Positions 38,206 through 49,348 of a DNA stretch of 64,000 nucleotides are shown here, piece after piece. A program made the position numbers and the translations under genes. The stretch lies in assembly GCF_007833795.1 (NCBI RefSeq), contig NZ_CP032702.1, forward strand, positions 2,604,001-2,668,000. Direction: 5' to 3'. Numbering within the stretch: position 1 is the first letter of the stretch; each line of letters starts with the position of its first letter. The stretch comes from Candidatus Pantoea soli (GTDB lineage: Bacteria > Pseudomonadota > Gammaproteobacteria > Enterobacterales > Enterobacteriaceae). The notes beneath the pieces are model-generated. The model saw only the letters and a program-made list of their open reading frames with translations. It made no database searches and was not told the origin of the DNA.

Positions 38206-38631
38206 TCAGTATTCGCGATCTTCGATCAGCCGCTTGCCGAGCAGCACGGAATCCACCGGCTCGTAATCGAGCTTTTCATAAAAAGCGACCACCTGATCGT
38301 TTTCTTCACGCACCATCAGATTGATTTTCGGGCAGCCGCGCGCAATCAGCTTTTTCTCCAGCCGGTTCATCAGCGCATTGGCGAAACCGCGCCCCTGATA
38401 ATCAGGATGCACGGCAAGGTAGTAAACGGAACCGCGATGGCCATCGTAACCCCCCATCAGCGTGCCCACCACTTCGCCGCCCACTTCCGCCACCAGGAAC
38501 AGTTCCGGGTCGTGGTTCATTTTGCGTTCAATATCCAGTTCCGGATCGTTCCACGGACGTAACAGATCGCACCGCTCCCAGAGCGTGATCACTTCTTCAA
38601 AATCTTCCTGGCGGAATGAGCGAATTTCCAT
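38206..38631 (-). CDS. ypeA: GNAT acetyltransferase YpeA
   Basis: 141-residue N-acetyltransferase, the exact size of E. coli YpeA, from ATG 38631 ([20 protein letters not shown]). Acetyl-CoA loop [15 protein letters not shown]. An upstream frame to 38754 is not coding. Substrate unknown. Divergent from amiA. Confidence 0.93.
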   Translation of the reverse strand: MEIRSFRQEDFEEVITLWERCDLLRPWNDPELDIERKMNHDPELFLVAEVGGEVVGTLMGGYDGHRGSVYYLAVHPDYQGRGFANALMNRLEKKLIARGCPKINLMVREENDQVVAFYEKLDYEPVDSVLLGKRLIEDREY

Positions 38632-38841
38632 TGGTGTTACCCTGCTGTTTAGCACAATTCGCTGATTATCACGCATTCTTTGCCAGGCGCAACCCTCACG
38701 CTGTGCAACGGTGGAAAAAAACGGCGAAATGGCTGTTAGCGGGCTGAAATACAAAGTAAAGACCTGAAATGATTGCAGGGTCGCCGGGCGTGCAGGGTTA
38801 GGCTATAACACGGGGCAGGTTTAGCTGTCAGGGACACTTAC

Positions 38842-39693
38842 ATGAACACGATTTCACTGCTGAAACGGCTCACTAACCGCCGTCAGCTGATTCTTTCCGG
38901 GCTGGCACTGGCCATCCTCTCGCCGCGTGCCGTGCAGGCGCAGGAGACGCAGGTATCATCGCGCCCGCACGCGACACCGCCCCGCCCGTCGGCCAGCGGC
39001 AAACGTATCGTCATGATCGATCCCGGCCATGGCGGCATTGATTCCGGCGCAGTGGGTCAGGAAGGTGCCGAAGAGAAGCACATTGTGCTGGAGATCGCCC
39101 ACACCGTACGTACGCTGCTGCAGGATCACCCGAAAGTGGAAGTGCGTCTGACGCGCGACAGCGACCATTTTATTCCACTCTACCAGCGCGTGGAGATTGC
39201 ACATCAGCATGGTGCCAGCCTGTTTATGTCCATTCACGCCGACGGCTATACCAGTCCCGAGGCTAACGGGGCTTCAGTGTTTGCGCTGTCAAACCGCGGC
39301 GCCAGCAGCGCCATGGCGCGCTATATGTCGCAGCGTGAAAACGATGCGGATAAGGTGGGCGGCGTTAACGTGCAGGAGAAGGATAACTACCTGAACCAGA
39401 TCCTGTTTGACCTGGTGCAGACGGATACCATCCGCAACAGCCTGACGCTGGGCAAGCATGTGCTGGATCAAATCCGTCCGGTGCACCATCTGCATAGCCA
39501 GCATACCGAGCAGGCCGCGTTTGCCGTACTAAAATCCCCGTCGATTCCTTCAGTGCTGGTTGAGACCTCCTTTATTACTAACCCGCGAGAGGAGCAGCTG
39601 CTCGGCACCCGCGCCTTCCGCCAGAAAATCGCCAGCGCCATTGCTGACGGCATCGTGAATTACTTTGCTGAGGCCGATCGGCGCCAGGCATAG
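38842..39693 (+). CDS. amiA: N-acetylmuramoyl-L-alanine amidase AmiA
   Basis: Zinc amidase that splits septal peptidoglycan in daughter-cell separation. 283 residues (E. coli 289). N-terminal Tat signal with twin arginine NRRQLILSGLALAIL, cleaved near AVQA. Zinc ligands lie in DPGHGGIDSGAVG, Glu in EEKH and FMSIHADG; catalytic Glu in VLVETSFITNP. The EnvC-regulated blocking helix region (SAMARYMSQRENDADKVGG) is present. 49 bp upstream of hemF, the usual amiA-hemF pair. Confidence 0.96.
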   Translation: MNTISLLKRLTNRRQLILSGLALAILSPRAVQAQETQVSSRPHATPPRPSASGKRIVMIDPGHGGIDSGAVGQEGAEEKHIVLEIAHTVRTLLQDHPKVEVRLTRDSDHFIPLYQRVEIAHQHGASLFMSIHADGYTSPEANGASVFALSNRGASSAMARYMSQRENDADKVGGVNVQEKDNYLNQILFDLVQTDTIRNSLTLGKHVLDQIRPVHHLHSQHTEQAAFAVLKSPSIPSVLVETSFITNPREEQLLGTRAFRQKIASAIADGIVNYFAEADRRQA

Positions 39694-39739
39694 CCCGGCA
39701 ACTGTGCTAGAATCGCGGCATATTTCCCGGAACGAGTGA

Positions 39740-40666
<927 letters not shown>

Positions 40667-40689
40667 CCGGCACGCCGCGACCGGGCTCT

Positions 40690-40719
40690 CTGCCGGCGCG
40701 GCGCTCGCGTCGCCGGCAG
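40690..40719. terminator. Hairpin between convergent hemF and maeB
   Basis: CTGCCGGCG and CGCCGGCAG are perfect 9-bp arms with a 12-base loop. No T-run, so strength is uncertain. Confidence 0.5.
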
Positions 40720-40747
40720 GTGAGCTGCGCCCACGGCTAACCGCTGC

Positions 40748-43027
40748 CTAAAGCGGCTCCGTCTGCGCTTCCACCACCGCCAGCGCCACCATGTTGACAA
40801 TACGCCGCACGGAAGCAATGCGTGTCAGCACGTGTACCGGCTTGCGCATGCCCATCAGCACCGGTCCGACGGTCACCCCCTCCGAACAGGACACCCGCAG
40901 CAGGTTATAGCTGATGCGCGCCGCCTCGACATTGGGCATAATCAGCAGATTTGCCGAGCCCTTCAGCGGGCTGTCCGGCATCAGTTCGCGCCGGATGCTC
41001 TCCACCAGCGCGGCGTCACCGTGCATCTCCCCATCGATCTCCAGTTCCGGTGCCCGCTGCTGAATCAGCGCCAGCGCCTCCCGCATCTTGCGTGCGCCGG
41101 GCGCGGCGGACGTCCCAAAGCTGGAGTGCGACAGCAGCGCGACGCGCGGTTCAATACCGAAGCGCCGTACCGTTTCCGCCGCCAGCAGCGTAATATCCGC
41201 CAGCTGCTGCGCGCTGGGATCTTCATTCACATAGGTGTCGGCGATAAAGGTGTTGCCGTTTGGCAGCAGCAGCGCATTCATGGTTCCGGCAACGTTCACG
41301 TCATCGCGGAAGCCAAACACCTTTTCCACCACCTCATAATGTTCGCGATAGTCGCCGATGGTGCCGCAAATCAGGGCATCCGCCTCGCCGCGATGCACCA
41401 TGATCGCCCCGATCAGCGTCGGGTTGCCGATCACCGCACGCTGCGCCGTTTCCGGCGTCACGCCACGGCGTTTCATCATCTGATAGTACTCGTTCCAGTA
41501 GGCTTTAAAGCGCGGATCGGATTCGTTATTCACGATCTCAAAATCCTGGCCGGCTTCAATTTTCAGCCCCTGCTGCTGCAGACGCATAGCGATGACATGC
41601 GGTCGCCCGATCAGAATCGGTCTGGCCAGCCCGAGCGATACCAGCTCCTGCGTGGCGTGCAGCACGCGCACCTCTTCCCCTTCCGCCAGCACCACGCGTT
41701 TCGGTGCTTTACGCGCCTGCGAGAAGATCGGCTTCATAAACAGGTTGGTTTTGTAGACGAACTCGGTGAGCTGCTCGCGATAGGCATCGAAATCGGTGAT
41801 GGGCCGCGTGGCGACGCCGGAATCCATTGCAGCTTTGGCCACCGCCGGCGCGATCTGCACAATCAGCCGCGGATCAAACGGCTTGGGGATCAGGTACTCC
41901 GGGCCAAAGCGCAGATCCTGATCGTCATACGCTGAGGCCACCACATCACTCTGCTCCGCCTGCGCCAGCGCGGCGATGGCATGCACGGCTGCCAGCTTCA
42001 TCTCCTCATTGATGGCGGTGGCTCCGACATCCAGCGCACCGCGAAAAATAAACGGAAAGCACAGCACGTTGTTCACCTGATTGGGAAAATCCGATCGTCC
42101 GGTGCAGATGATCGCATCCGGTCGCACCTGCTTCGCCAGCGGCGGCAGGATCTCCGGCTCAGGATTGGCCAGCGCGAGGATCAGCGGATTTTTCGCCATC
42201 TTCTGCACCATCTCCGGCGTCAGCGCCTTCGGGCCGGAGCAGCCGAGGAAGATATCCGCGCCGGCGATCACTTCATCCAGCGTGCGCGCACCGCTGTCGG
42301 CAACCGCATAGGCCGCCTTGGTCGGCGTCATGTTTGCTTCGCGATCGCGGTAAATCACCCCTTTGGAGTCACACACCACAATATTGTGCCGCTGCAGGCC
42401 CAGCGCCACCAGCAGGTTCAGGCAGGCAATGGCGGATGCTCCGGCCCCCGACACCACCAGCCGCACATCGCCAATGGCTTTTTGCACAATCTGCAGGCCG
42501 TTCAGCACGGCGGCGGTACAGATGATTGCCGTACCGTGCTGATCGTCATGAAACACCGGGATCTGCATGCGCTGCCGCAGCTGCTGCTCAATGTAGAAAC
42601 ACTCCGGCGCTTTGATATCCTCCAGATTGATGCCGCCAAAGGTCGGTTCCAGCGCGGCGATCACCTCAATCAGTTTATCCGGGTCCTGTTCGTTGATTTC
42701 GAGATCAAACACATCAATCCCGGCAAATTTTTTAAACAGAACGCCTTTGCCCTCCATCACCGGTTTGCCCGCCAGCGCACCAATGTTGCCCAGCCCCAGG
42801 ACGGCGGTGCCGTTGGAGATCACCGCCACCAGATTGCCGCGCGCGGTGTACTTATGCGCAGCGAGCGGATCGGCGGCAATCTCCAGACAGGGCGCAGCGA
42901 CGCCAGGTGAGTAAGCCAGCGCCAGGTCGCGCTGTGTCGCCAGCGGTTTGGTTGGAGAAACCTGTATTTTTCCGGGGGTGGGGAACTGATGAAAATTGAG
43001 CGCGCTCTGCCTGAGTTGATCGTCCAT
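40748..43027 (-). CDS. maeB: NADP-dependent malic enzyme MaeB
   Basis: Oxidative decarboxylation of malate to pyruvate with NADPH formation. 759 residues, identical in length to E. coli. N-terminal malic-enzyme domain ([41 protein letters not shown]) to about residue 420, then a phosphotransacetylase-like C-terminal domain ([20 protein letters not shown]) that is regulatory and not catalytic in E. coli MaeB. Confidence 0.97.
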   Translation of the reverse strand: MDDQLRQSALNFHQFPTPGKIQVSPTKPLATQRDLALAYSPGVAAPCLEIAADPLAAHKYTARGNLVAVISNGTAVLGLGNIGALAGKPVMEGKGVLFKKFAGIDVFDLEINEQDPDKLIEVIAALEPTFGGINLEDIKAPECFYIEQQLRQRMQIPVFHDDQHGTAIICTAAVLNGLQIVQKAIGDVRLVVSGAGASAIACLNLLVALGLQRHNIVVCDSKGVIYRDREANMTPTKAAYAVADSGARTLDEVIAGADIFLGCSGPKALTPEMVQKMAKNPLILALANPEPEILPPLAKQVRPDAIICTGRSDFPNQVNNVLCFPFIFRGALDVGATAINEEMKLAAVHAIAALAQAEQSDVVASAYDDQDLRFGPEYLIPKPFDPRLIVQIAPAVAKAAMDSGVATRPITDFDAYREQLTEFVYKTNLFMKPIFSQARKAPKRVVLAEGEEVRVLHATQELVSLGLARPILIGRPHVIAMRLQQQGLKIEAGQDFEIVNNESDPRFKAYWNEYYQMMKRRGVTPETAQRAVIGNPTLIGAIMVHRGEADALICGTIGDYREHYEVVEKVFGFRDDVNVAGTMNALLLPNGNTFIADTYVNEDPSAQQLADITLLAAETVRRFGIEPRVALLSHSSFGTSAAPGARKMREALALIQQRAPELEIDGEMHGDAALVESIRRELMPDSPLKGSANLLIMPNVEAARISYNLLRVSCSEGVTVGPVLMGMRKPVHVLTRIASVRRIVNMVALAVVEAQTEPL

Positions 43028-43161
43028 CGGATATCCTTTTGCACGGCTGAAAGCCCCCAGTATAGGAATGCCCGGCGTAAAAGAGGGTGAAGGCGCTCAA
43101 ATAACCGGCAGCCGTTCTGGCACAGATTGCCACCGCCTCGCCTGCGGCTTTGGCGCAGCCT

Positions 43162-43172
43162 GCTATGCTTAA
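43162..43172 (+). promoter_or_regulatory. Sigma-S type -10 element upstream of talA
   Basis: GCTATGCTTAA matches the RpoS -10 consensus KCTAYACTTAA at 10 of 11 positions, about 205 bases before the talA ATG. E. coli talA-tktB is RpoS-dependent. No gene and no other clear element is seen in 43028-43375. Confidence 0.55.
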
Positions 43173-43375
43173 GGATGGCAAAACGCAGAGCTGAACCGAT
43201 CAGGCCCCCCGGCGATGCGTCACGCACCCGGACGCCACAATCAGAGAAAACGCATTTTCTTCCCCCGGCGTCTGTTGCACTGTGTGGGACCTGCCTCTCC
43301 GGCAAAAGCGCAGATAAGGCGATGGCTGCCGCGGTTCCCTTTTGCCAACATTATTGCTAATCAAGGAGTTAAGCG

Positions 43376-44326
43376 ATGAACCAGCTAGATGCATTAAAAC
43401 AGTTCACCACCGTGGTGGCGGACAGCGGCGATATCGAATCCATTCGCCATTATAATCCGGAAGACGCGACCACGAACCCTTCCCTGATCCTGAAAGCCGC
43501 CGGTCTTGACGCTTATAAACACCTGATTGACGACGCCATCGATTACGCGAAAAAACAGGGCGGCAGCAAAGAGACGCAAATCATCAACGCCAGCGATAAA
43601 GTGGCGATCAACCTCGGTATGGAAATCCTGAAAAGCGTACCGGGTCGCGTCTCTACGGAGGTTGATGCCCGCCTGTCCTTCGACCGCGGCATGTGCGTGA
43701 CCAAAGCAGAGAAACTGGTACGCCTGTATGAAGAAAACGGCATTGACCGCTCACGTATTCTGATCAAGCTGGCCTCAACCTGGGAAGGCATCAAAGCCGC
43801 AGAAGAGCTGGAGAAAAACGGTATCCAGTGCAACCTGACGCTGCTGTTCTCCTTTGCCCAGGCGCGCGCCTGTGCTGAAGCCGGTGTGTTTCTGATTTCG
43901 CCATTTGTTGGCCGTATCTACGATTATTACAACTCACGCAAGCCGCTTGATCCGTATGTTGTCGATGAAGATCCGGGCGTGAAATCCGTGCGTCGCATCT
44001 ACGATTACTACAAAAAGCACCGCTATAACACGGTCATCATGGGCGCCAGCTTCCGTAAAGTGGAGCAGATCATCGCGCTGGCAGGCTGCGACCGTCTGAC
44101 CATCTCCCCTAACCTGCTGGAAGAGCTGGCGAACAGCGATGCGCCGGTAGAGCGCAAGCTGGAGCCGTCTACCGAAGGTTTCCATCAGCCTTCGCCGCTC
44201 TCTGAAGCGGAATTCCGCTGGGAGCACAACCAGGATCCAATGGCGGTGGAAAAACTGTCGGACGGTATCCGTCAGTTCGCCGTGGACCAGCAAAAACTGG
44301 AAGACGTGCTGGCCGCGCGCCTGTAA
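43376..44326 (+). CDS. talA: Transaldolase A
   Basis: Pentose-phosphate enzyme moving a dihydroxyacetone unit between sugar phosphates. 316 residues, as E. coli TalA. Schiff-base Lys131 in [13 protein letters not shown], signature DATTNPSLI near the N-terminus and [18 protein letters not shown]. The position before a transketolase gene and after maeB identifies the TalA rather than TalB paralogue. Ribosome binding site AAGGAG. Confidence 0.96.
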   Translation: MNQLDALKQFTTVVADSGDIESIRHYNPEDATTNPSLILKAAGLDAYKHLIDDAIDYAKKQGGSKETQIINASDKVAINLGMEILKSVPGRVSTEVDARLSFDRGMCVTKAEKLVRLYEENGIDRSRILIKLASTWEGIKAAEELEKNGIQCNLTLLFSFAQARACAEAGVFLISPFVGRIYDYYNSRKPLDPYVVDEDPGVKSVRRIYDYYKKHRYNTVIMGASFRKVEQIIALAGCDRLTISPNLLEELANSDAPVERKLEPSTEGFHQPSPLSEAEFRWEHNQDPMAVEKLSDGIRQFAVDQQKLEDVLAARL

Positions 44327-44345
44327 TCCCGTCACCCGCTTAAGC

Positions 44346-44367
44346 CGGACGGGCGTTTGCCCGTCCG
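44346..44367 (+). terminator. Hairpin between talA and tktB
   Basis: CGGACGGGC-GTTT-GCCCGTCCG, 9-bp perfect stem, no T-run. It more likely tunes the talA/tktB ratio than ends transcription. Confidence 0.5.
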
Positions 44368-44395
44368 CTGTTGCCCACTCACAAGGGAGAACCCT

Positions 44396-46405
44396 ATGTC
44401 ATCACGCAGAGAGCTGGCTAACGCGATTCGTGCACTGAGCATGGATGCCGTACAGAAAGCAAATTCCGGACACCCAGGCATGCCAATGGGCATGGCCGAC
44501 ATCGCCGAAGTGCTGTGGCGCGACTTCCTGAAGCACAACCCGACCAATCCGGCCTGGGCCGATCGTGACCGCTTCATTCTCTCCAACGGTCACGGCTCTA
44601 TGCTGCTGTATAGCCTGCTGCACCTCACCGGCTATGACCTGCCGATGGAAGAGCTGAAGAACTTCCGTCAGCTGCACTCTAAAACGCCTGGTCACCCGGA
44701 GATCGGCTATACGCCTGGCGTGGAAACCACCACCGGTCCGCTTGGCCAGGGGCTGGCCAATGCGGTAGGTCTGGCAATTGCCGAGCGCACGCTGGCGGCG
44801 CAGTTTAACCAGCCGGGCCACGACATCGTTGACCACTTCACCTATGTCTTTATGGGCGACGGCTGTCTGATGGAGGGGATTTCGCACGAAGTCTGCTCGC
44901 TGGCCGGCACGCTGGGCCTCGGCAAGCTGATTGGCTTCTACGACCATAACGGCATCTCTATTGATGGGGAGACCGAAGGCTGGTTTACCGACGACACCCA
45001 TCAGCGCTTTGAAGCCTACAACTGGCACGTTGTCGGCAGCAAAGAGGGCATTGACGGTCACGATCCTGAAGCGATTGCGGCGGCGATCAAAGAAGCGCAG
45101 AGCGTCACCGACAAACCGTCGCTGATCATCTGCCGTACCGTGATTGGCTTCGGCTCACCGAATAAAGCCGGTAAAGAGGAGTCACACGGTGCCGCGCTGG
45201 GTGAAGAAGAAGTGGCGCTGACGCGTAAGCAGCTTGGCTGGAATTATGGCCCGTTTGAGATCCCGCAGGAAATTTACCAGCAATGGGATGCGAAAGAAGC
45301 CGGTGCCGCGCAGGAAAAATCGTGGGAAGAGAAGTTCAGCGCTTACCAGCAGGCTCACCCGGCGCTGGCGGAAGAATTCAGCCGCCGCCTGAACGGCGAA
45401 ATGCCGGCACAGTGGGAACAGGCCACCACCGATTTCATCCGCGAGCTGCAGGCCAACCCGCAGAAGATCGCCAGCCGCAAAGCCTCACAGAATACGCTGG
45501 AAGCCTTTGGCAAGATGCTGCCGGAATTCCTCGGTGGTTCTGCCGACCTTGCCCCCAGTAACCTCACTATCTGGTCAGGCTCCAAATCCATCAAAGAAGA
45601 CCCCGCCGGTAATTACATTCACTACGGCGTACGTGAATTTGGCATGACCGCGATTGCTAACGGCATCGCTCACCACGGTGGCTTTGTGCCCTACACCGCG
45701 ACCTTCCTGATGTTCGTGGAGTATGCGCGCAACGCGGCGCGTATGGCTGCCCTGATGAAGGCGCGCCAGATCATGGTCTACACCCATGACTCGATTGGTC
45801 TGGGGGAAGATGGCCCGACGCACCAGCCGGTTGAGCAGCTGGCCAGCCTGCGCGTCACGCCAAACTTCAGTACCTGGCGTCCGTGCGATCAGGTGGAAAC
45901 CGCTGTAGCGTGGAAAGCCGCTATTGAGCGTCATCACGGCCCGACCGCTCTGATTCTGTCGCGCCAGAACCTGCTGCAGCCGGAACGTACGCCACAACAG
46001 GTAGAGAACATCGCGCGCGGCGGCTATATCCTGAAAGACTGCGACGGCACGCCGGATGTCATCCTGATTGCGACCGGTTCCGAAGTGGAAATCACGCTGG
46101 GCGCTGAAGCTAAACTCAGCGCTGACGGCCATAAAGTCCGCGTGGTCTCGCTGCCAAGCACCGACGTGTTCGACAAGCAGGATGTGAGCTACCGCGAATC
46201 GGTACTGCCTTCTACCGTGCGCGCACGCGTAGCCGTGGAAGCCGGCATTGCCGACTACTGGTACAAGTATGTGGGCATTGACGGCAAAATTGTCGGCATG
46301 ACCACCTTCGGCGAATCCGCACCCGCCGGTAAGCTGTTCCCGGCCTTTGGTTTCACCATTGAAAATGTGGTAAGCCACGCCGAATCCTTACTCAAGCCAG
46401 CCTGA
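44396..46405 (+). CDS. tktB: Transketolase B
   Basis: ThDP-dependent transfer of a two-carbon unit between sugar phosphates. ATG 44396 ([20 protein letters not shown]) follows AAGGGAGA and gives 669 residues (E. coli TktB 667); a start at 44357 is not supported. ThDP motif [13 protein letters not shown]...DHN, catalytic-site [13 protein letters not shown] and [21 protein letters not shown] block ([17 protein letters not shown]). Operon with talA. Confidence 0.95.
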   Translation: MSSRRELANAIRALSMDAVQKANSGHPGMPMGMADIAEVLWRDFLKHNPTNPAWADRDRFILSNGHGSMLLYSLLHLTGYDLPMEELKNFRQLHSKTPGHPEIGYTPGVETTTGPLGQGLANAVGLAIAERTLAAQFNQPGHDIVDHFTYVFMGDGCLMEGISHEVCSLAGTLGLGKLIGFYDHNGISIDGETEGWFTDDTHQRFEAYNWHVVGSKEGIDGHDPEAIAAAIKEAQSVTDKPSLIICRTVIGFGSPNKAGKEESHGAALGEEEVALTRKQLGWNYGPFEIPQEIYQQWDAKEAGAAQEKSWEEKFSAYQQAHPALAEEFSRRLNGEMPAQWEQATTDFIRELQANPQKIASRKASQNTLEAFGKMLPEFLGGSADLAPSNLTIWSGSKSIKEDPAGNYIHYGVREFGMTAIANGIAHHGGFVPYTATFLMFVEYARNAARMAALMKARQIMVYTHDSIGLGEDGPTHQPVEQLASLRVTPNFSTWRPCDQVETAVAWKAAIERHHGPTALILSRQNLLQPERTPQQVENIARGGYILKDCDGTPDVILIATGSEVEITLGAEAKLSADGHKVRVVSLPSTDVFDKQDVSYRESVLPSTVRARVAVEAGIADYWYKYVGIDGKIVGMTTFGESAPAGKLFPAFGFTIENVVSHAESLLKPA

Positions 46406-46409
46406 CCCA

Positions 46410-46441
46410 CTGGCCCTTTTCCGCTGCCGGAAAAGGGCCAG
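46410..46441 (+). terminator. Terminator of talA-tktB
   Basis: A perfect 14-bp stem, CTGGCCCTTTTCCG with its complement, around a CTGC loop, followed by CTTTCTTTC. Starts four bases after the stop codon. Confidence 0.9.
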
Positions 46442-46550
46442 CTTTCTTTCACGCGCTGATACAGAAAAAAACCCGCGTCGCCCCCTTCCCGCTTTGCGCA
46501 AACTGATTACTATAGACTTTCCTCCGATTCTGATTGCGGACGTTTCCCCG

Positions 46551-47720
46551 TTGAAAAAACGTACTCCTTTATTACTGGCCTTACTGGTTTCCGTGCTGCC
46601 CCTTGCAGGCAGAGCACAGGTATCACCCGATCCGCTGCTGGCTTCACAGATTGTCGATCGCTACGCTGAGCATATCTTCTATGGCAGCGGCGCGACCGGC
46701 ATGGCGCTGGTGGCGATTGATGGCAACCAGCGCGTGTTTGCCAGCTTCGGCGAGACCCGGCCCGGCAACAACGTGCGTCCGCAGCCGGATTCGGTGATCC
46801 GCATTGCCTCGCTCAGCAAGCTGATGACCAGCGAAGTCATGGTGAAAATGGCTGAGCGCGGCCAGATCCGTCTGGACGATCCGCTGAGCAAATATGCGCC
46901 GCCGGGTGTTCGGGTGCCGGCGTATAACGGTCAGCCCATTCGCCTGATCAACCTTGCCACCCATACCGCCAGCCTGCCGCGCGAACAGCCGGGCGGCCGG
47001 GCGCAGCGGCCGGTATTTGTCTGGCCAACCAAAGCGGACCGCTGGCAGTGGCTGCGCAGCGCCACGCTAAAGGCCACGCCGGGCACCCAAGCCGCCTACT
47101 CCAATCTGGGCTTTGATCTGCTGGGCGATGCGCTGGCGAAAGCGGCTGGCATGCCCTACCCGGCGCTGTTCCAGCAGCTGATAACGCGCCCGCTGGGCAT
47201 GAAAGACACCACTTTTACCCCGTCGCCGGATCAGTGCCAGCGGCTGATGATTGCGGAAAAAGGTGCCAGTCCGTGTAATAACACGCTGGCCGCCATTGGC
47301 AGCGGCGGCGTCTACTCCACGCCGGATGATATGGGCCGCTGGATGCAACAGTTCCTGAACTCCGCGGTGAATCATCGCACGCCGCAAATCGATCGGCTGC
47401 AGACGCTGATTTATCGTCGCGATCAGCTGAGCAAAGTGGAAGGGATGGACGTGCCGGGGCGCGCGGATGCGCTGGGCATGGGCTGGGTATACATGGCCCC
47501 GAAAGCGGGCCGGCCGGGGATTATTCAGAAAACCGGCGGCGGCGGCGGCTTCATTACCTATATTGCAATGGTGCCGCAACAGAACGTCGGCGTTTTCGTG
47601 GTCGTGACGCGCTCACCGCTGACGCGCTTTACGCCGATGAGCGACGGTGTGAATAACATGCTGGCTGAACTGGTGGGCAATCAGAAAGGTTCACCGATGT
47701 CGGTCTCCGCTATCCGCTGA
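46551..47720 (+). CDS. ampH: Penicillin-binding protein / carboxypeptidase AmpH
   Basis: Periplasmic class C-type serine hydrolase, a DD-carboxypeptidase/endopeptidase in peptidoglycan recycling. The best start is TTG 46551 (KKRTPLLLALLVSVLPLAGR, signal peptide ending GRA), giving 389 residues (E. coli 385). Ser in SLSK (IASLSKLMTSE) is the nucleophile, YSN in AAYSNLGFDLL, and KTGGGGGFITY the KTG-like box. Strong identity to E. coli AmpH in FYGSGATGMALV and SPDQCQRLMIAEKGASPCNN. In E. coli ampH lies far away (near sbmA). Confidence 0.92.
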   Translation: MKKRTPLLLALLVSVLPLAGRAQVSPDPLLASQIVDRYAEHIFYGSGATGMALVAIDGNQRVFASFGETRPGNNVRPQPDSVIRIASLSKLMTSEVMVKMAERGQIRLDDPLSKYAPPGVRVPAYNGQPIRLINLATHTASLPREQPGGRAQRPVFVWPTKADRWQWLRSATLKATPGTQAAYSNLGFDLLGDALAKAAGMPYPALFQQLITRPLGMKDTTFTPSPDQCQRLMIAEKGASPCNNTLAAIGSGGVYSTPDDMGRWMQQFLNSAVNHRTPQIDRLQTLIYRRDQLSKVEGMDVPGRADALGMGWVYMAPKAGRPGIIQKTGGGGGFITYIAMVPQQNVGVFVVVTRSPLTRFTPMSDGVNNMLAELVGNQKGSPMSVSAIR

Positions 47721-47735
47721 GTGCCGGCCTGATGC

Positions 47736-47782
47736 AGGGCGGCGCCTGGCCGCCCTCTCTGAGCCGGCGCACCCTGCGCCGG
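47736..47782. terminator. Two tandem hairpins between ampH and the DUF1176 gene
   Basis: AGGGCGGC-GCCTG-GCCGCCCT (47736-47756) and CCGGCGCA-CCC-TGCGCCGG (47764-47782) lie back to back between the convergent genes. The first is followed by CTCTCT on the plus strand. Confidence 0.55.
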
Positions 47783-47783
47783 A

Positions 47784-48857
47784 TTAGCGTGACTGCAGCG
47801 GGCCGCTGGACTGGCTGACCCACAGCGTGGGCCAGTCATCACTGCTGTGCCACGCGTCGCAGGTTTTCTCTTCCGCATACTCCGCCAGCACAAATTCGCT
47901 GCCGTCAAACTGCCAGCGCGTGGCAACGCCACAGTCGCCCAGCCCGCGTCCTTTACTGAAGGTGTAGAGCAGGCCGTTACTGGCATCAAATTCGGCATTC
48001 ACCAGTTCCAGCTGATTATCACTGCGCGCCGGCGGCGTAAACGGCAGCGTCAGGGTCAGGCTGCGCGACACATAGGGCGCGCTGCGCGTCACCTCAAAGG
48101 CCAAATCAATGACGTTATACGCCCCGGTTTCACAGCTGATCAGCAGCAGGGCTTTGCTGTCTGTCAGCGGCGAGACGCTCACTTCACGCCGCAGCGGATC
48201 CAGCGAGCAGTTATCAATATTTACCCGCCAGGTGCCGTAATCGATCAGGCCGCTGGTCTCTTCCTGCGTCAGCGGTGCCGGCGGCGGCGGCGCGGGCGGC
48301 AGCTGTGGCAACGGTGGCGGCGGCGGGACGTCCCACTGTACGCGGTTGCCACGCTTTACCCAGGCGCTGGCACCGTTCACTCGTCCCTGCACATCATCCA
48401 TCAGCAGCAGCGCCGCTTTCATGCCACGCAGCGGGATCACGGCCTTCGCCTGATAAGTAAGCTGTAAGCTGCCGGCATCCAGCGTCTGGGCCAGGAATTC
48501 ATCAATGGCAATCGCGTTGCTGGTGGCAAGATGATGCGGCTCAACCGTCCAGTGTTTGAGGTCCGGATTCAGGCGGCGCTGATCCAGCAGCAAATTATCC
48601 CGCAGTGGCCCGCCGGGCAGTTCACCGCTGTAGGCGCTGCCGTAATCAATGCGCAGCAGCGGCCGGTCGTTAACCCCGGCATGCCGCGCCAGCGTCATCA
48701 CCAGGCCGTTATCACCCGGAAAACTGCGTGCGACACAGAACGCCACGTTGTTGCAGGTGATCTGCCAGTCGGAAAACGACTTCTGCAGCGGTTCGGCCCG
48801 TACGCTGGCGATCAGCAGAAAGGGTAAGCAAAGCAGCGACTTCATCCAATACGACAT
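47784..48857 (-). CDS. DUF1176 family periplasmic protein
   Basis: 357 residues, exported: signal peptide ending SVRA (MKSLLCLPFLLIASVRA; starts at 48857 and 48845 are both possible). Repeated Cys pairs such as ITCNNVAFCVARS and a C-terminal block GLGDCGVATRWQFDG with EEKTCDAWH are typical of DUF1176. A proline-rich linker at about residues 175-195 contains runs of four and five prolines, so translation probably needs EF-P. Function unknown. The product may act in the envelope, but nothing in the context shows how. Confidence 0.82.
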   Translation of the reverse strand: MSYWMKSLLCLPFLLIASVRAEPLQKSFSDWQITCNNVAFCVARSFPGDNGLVMTLARHAGVNDRPLLRIDYGSAYSGELPGGPLRDNLLLDQRRLNPDLKHWTVEPHHLATSNAIAIDEFLAQTLDAGSLQLTYQAKAVIPLRGMKAALLLMDDVQGRVNGASAWVKRGNRVQWDVPPPPPLPQLPPAPPPPAPLTQEETSGLIDYGTWRVNIDNCSLDPLRREVSVSPLTDSKALLLISCETGAYNVIDLAFEVTRSAPYVSRSLTLTLPFTPPARSDNQLELVNAEFDASNGLLYTFSKGRGLGDCGVATRWQFDGSEFVLAEYAEEKTCDAWHSSDDWPTLWVSQSSGPLQSR

Positions 48858-49183
48858 TCAAAAACCGATCCCCAAATTCCCGGAAAGAAAATCATAGCGT
48901 AATAAACGCGCTGTCATCAGAGCGAAACTGTGAAGCGGCCAGAAAAGCACGGTTAACTGCTGAAAAAGCCGCCGCCCGGCAGCGGACGAATAAGGAATGG
49001 CGCAGGCAGTTCATCTTCCGTTTCGCCTGATTTCCGCTCAATCGGATTCGTCGGACAAATGCGCGGCGGCAGCAAAACGGTCAAATCCACACAAACGGGC
49101 ATAACCGGTCATGCTATGGTAATTGCGCTGCGCGCCGGTTTTGGGCGCGTCCTCTCTTTCTGCAGCACGATAACGCGTATTTA

Positions 49184-49199
49184 TGTGAATAAGATCACC
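49184..49199 (+). promoter_or_regulatory. CRP-type site upstream of the sugar operon
   Basis: TGTGA-ATAAGA-TCACC matches the CRP consensus TGTGA-N6-TCACA at nine of ten conserved positions. It lies 150 bases before the regulator gene's ATG in a gene-free stretch (48858-49348) that otherwise has an AT-rich promoter-like part at 49200-49250. Confidence 0.7.
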
Positions 49200-49348
49200 T
49201 TAATTTGTTGATGCGAGATCTTATTTACATAAAAAAATCGACTTTTATCACTTTAACACCGGCGGGCAATTTCACCGCTGCGGACTCGTGCGCAGCCCAC
49301 ATTTTCCCGTGCCGGCATCCAGTAATTTATTTCCATCGGAGGAAAACG

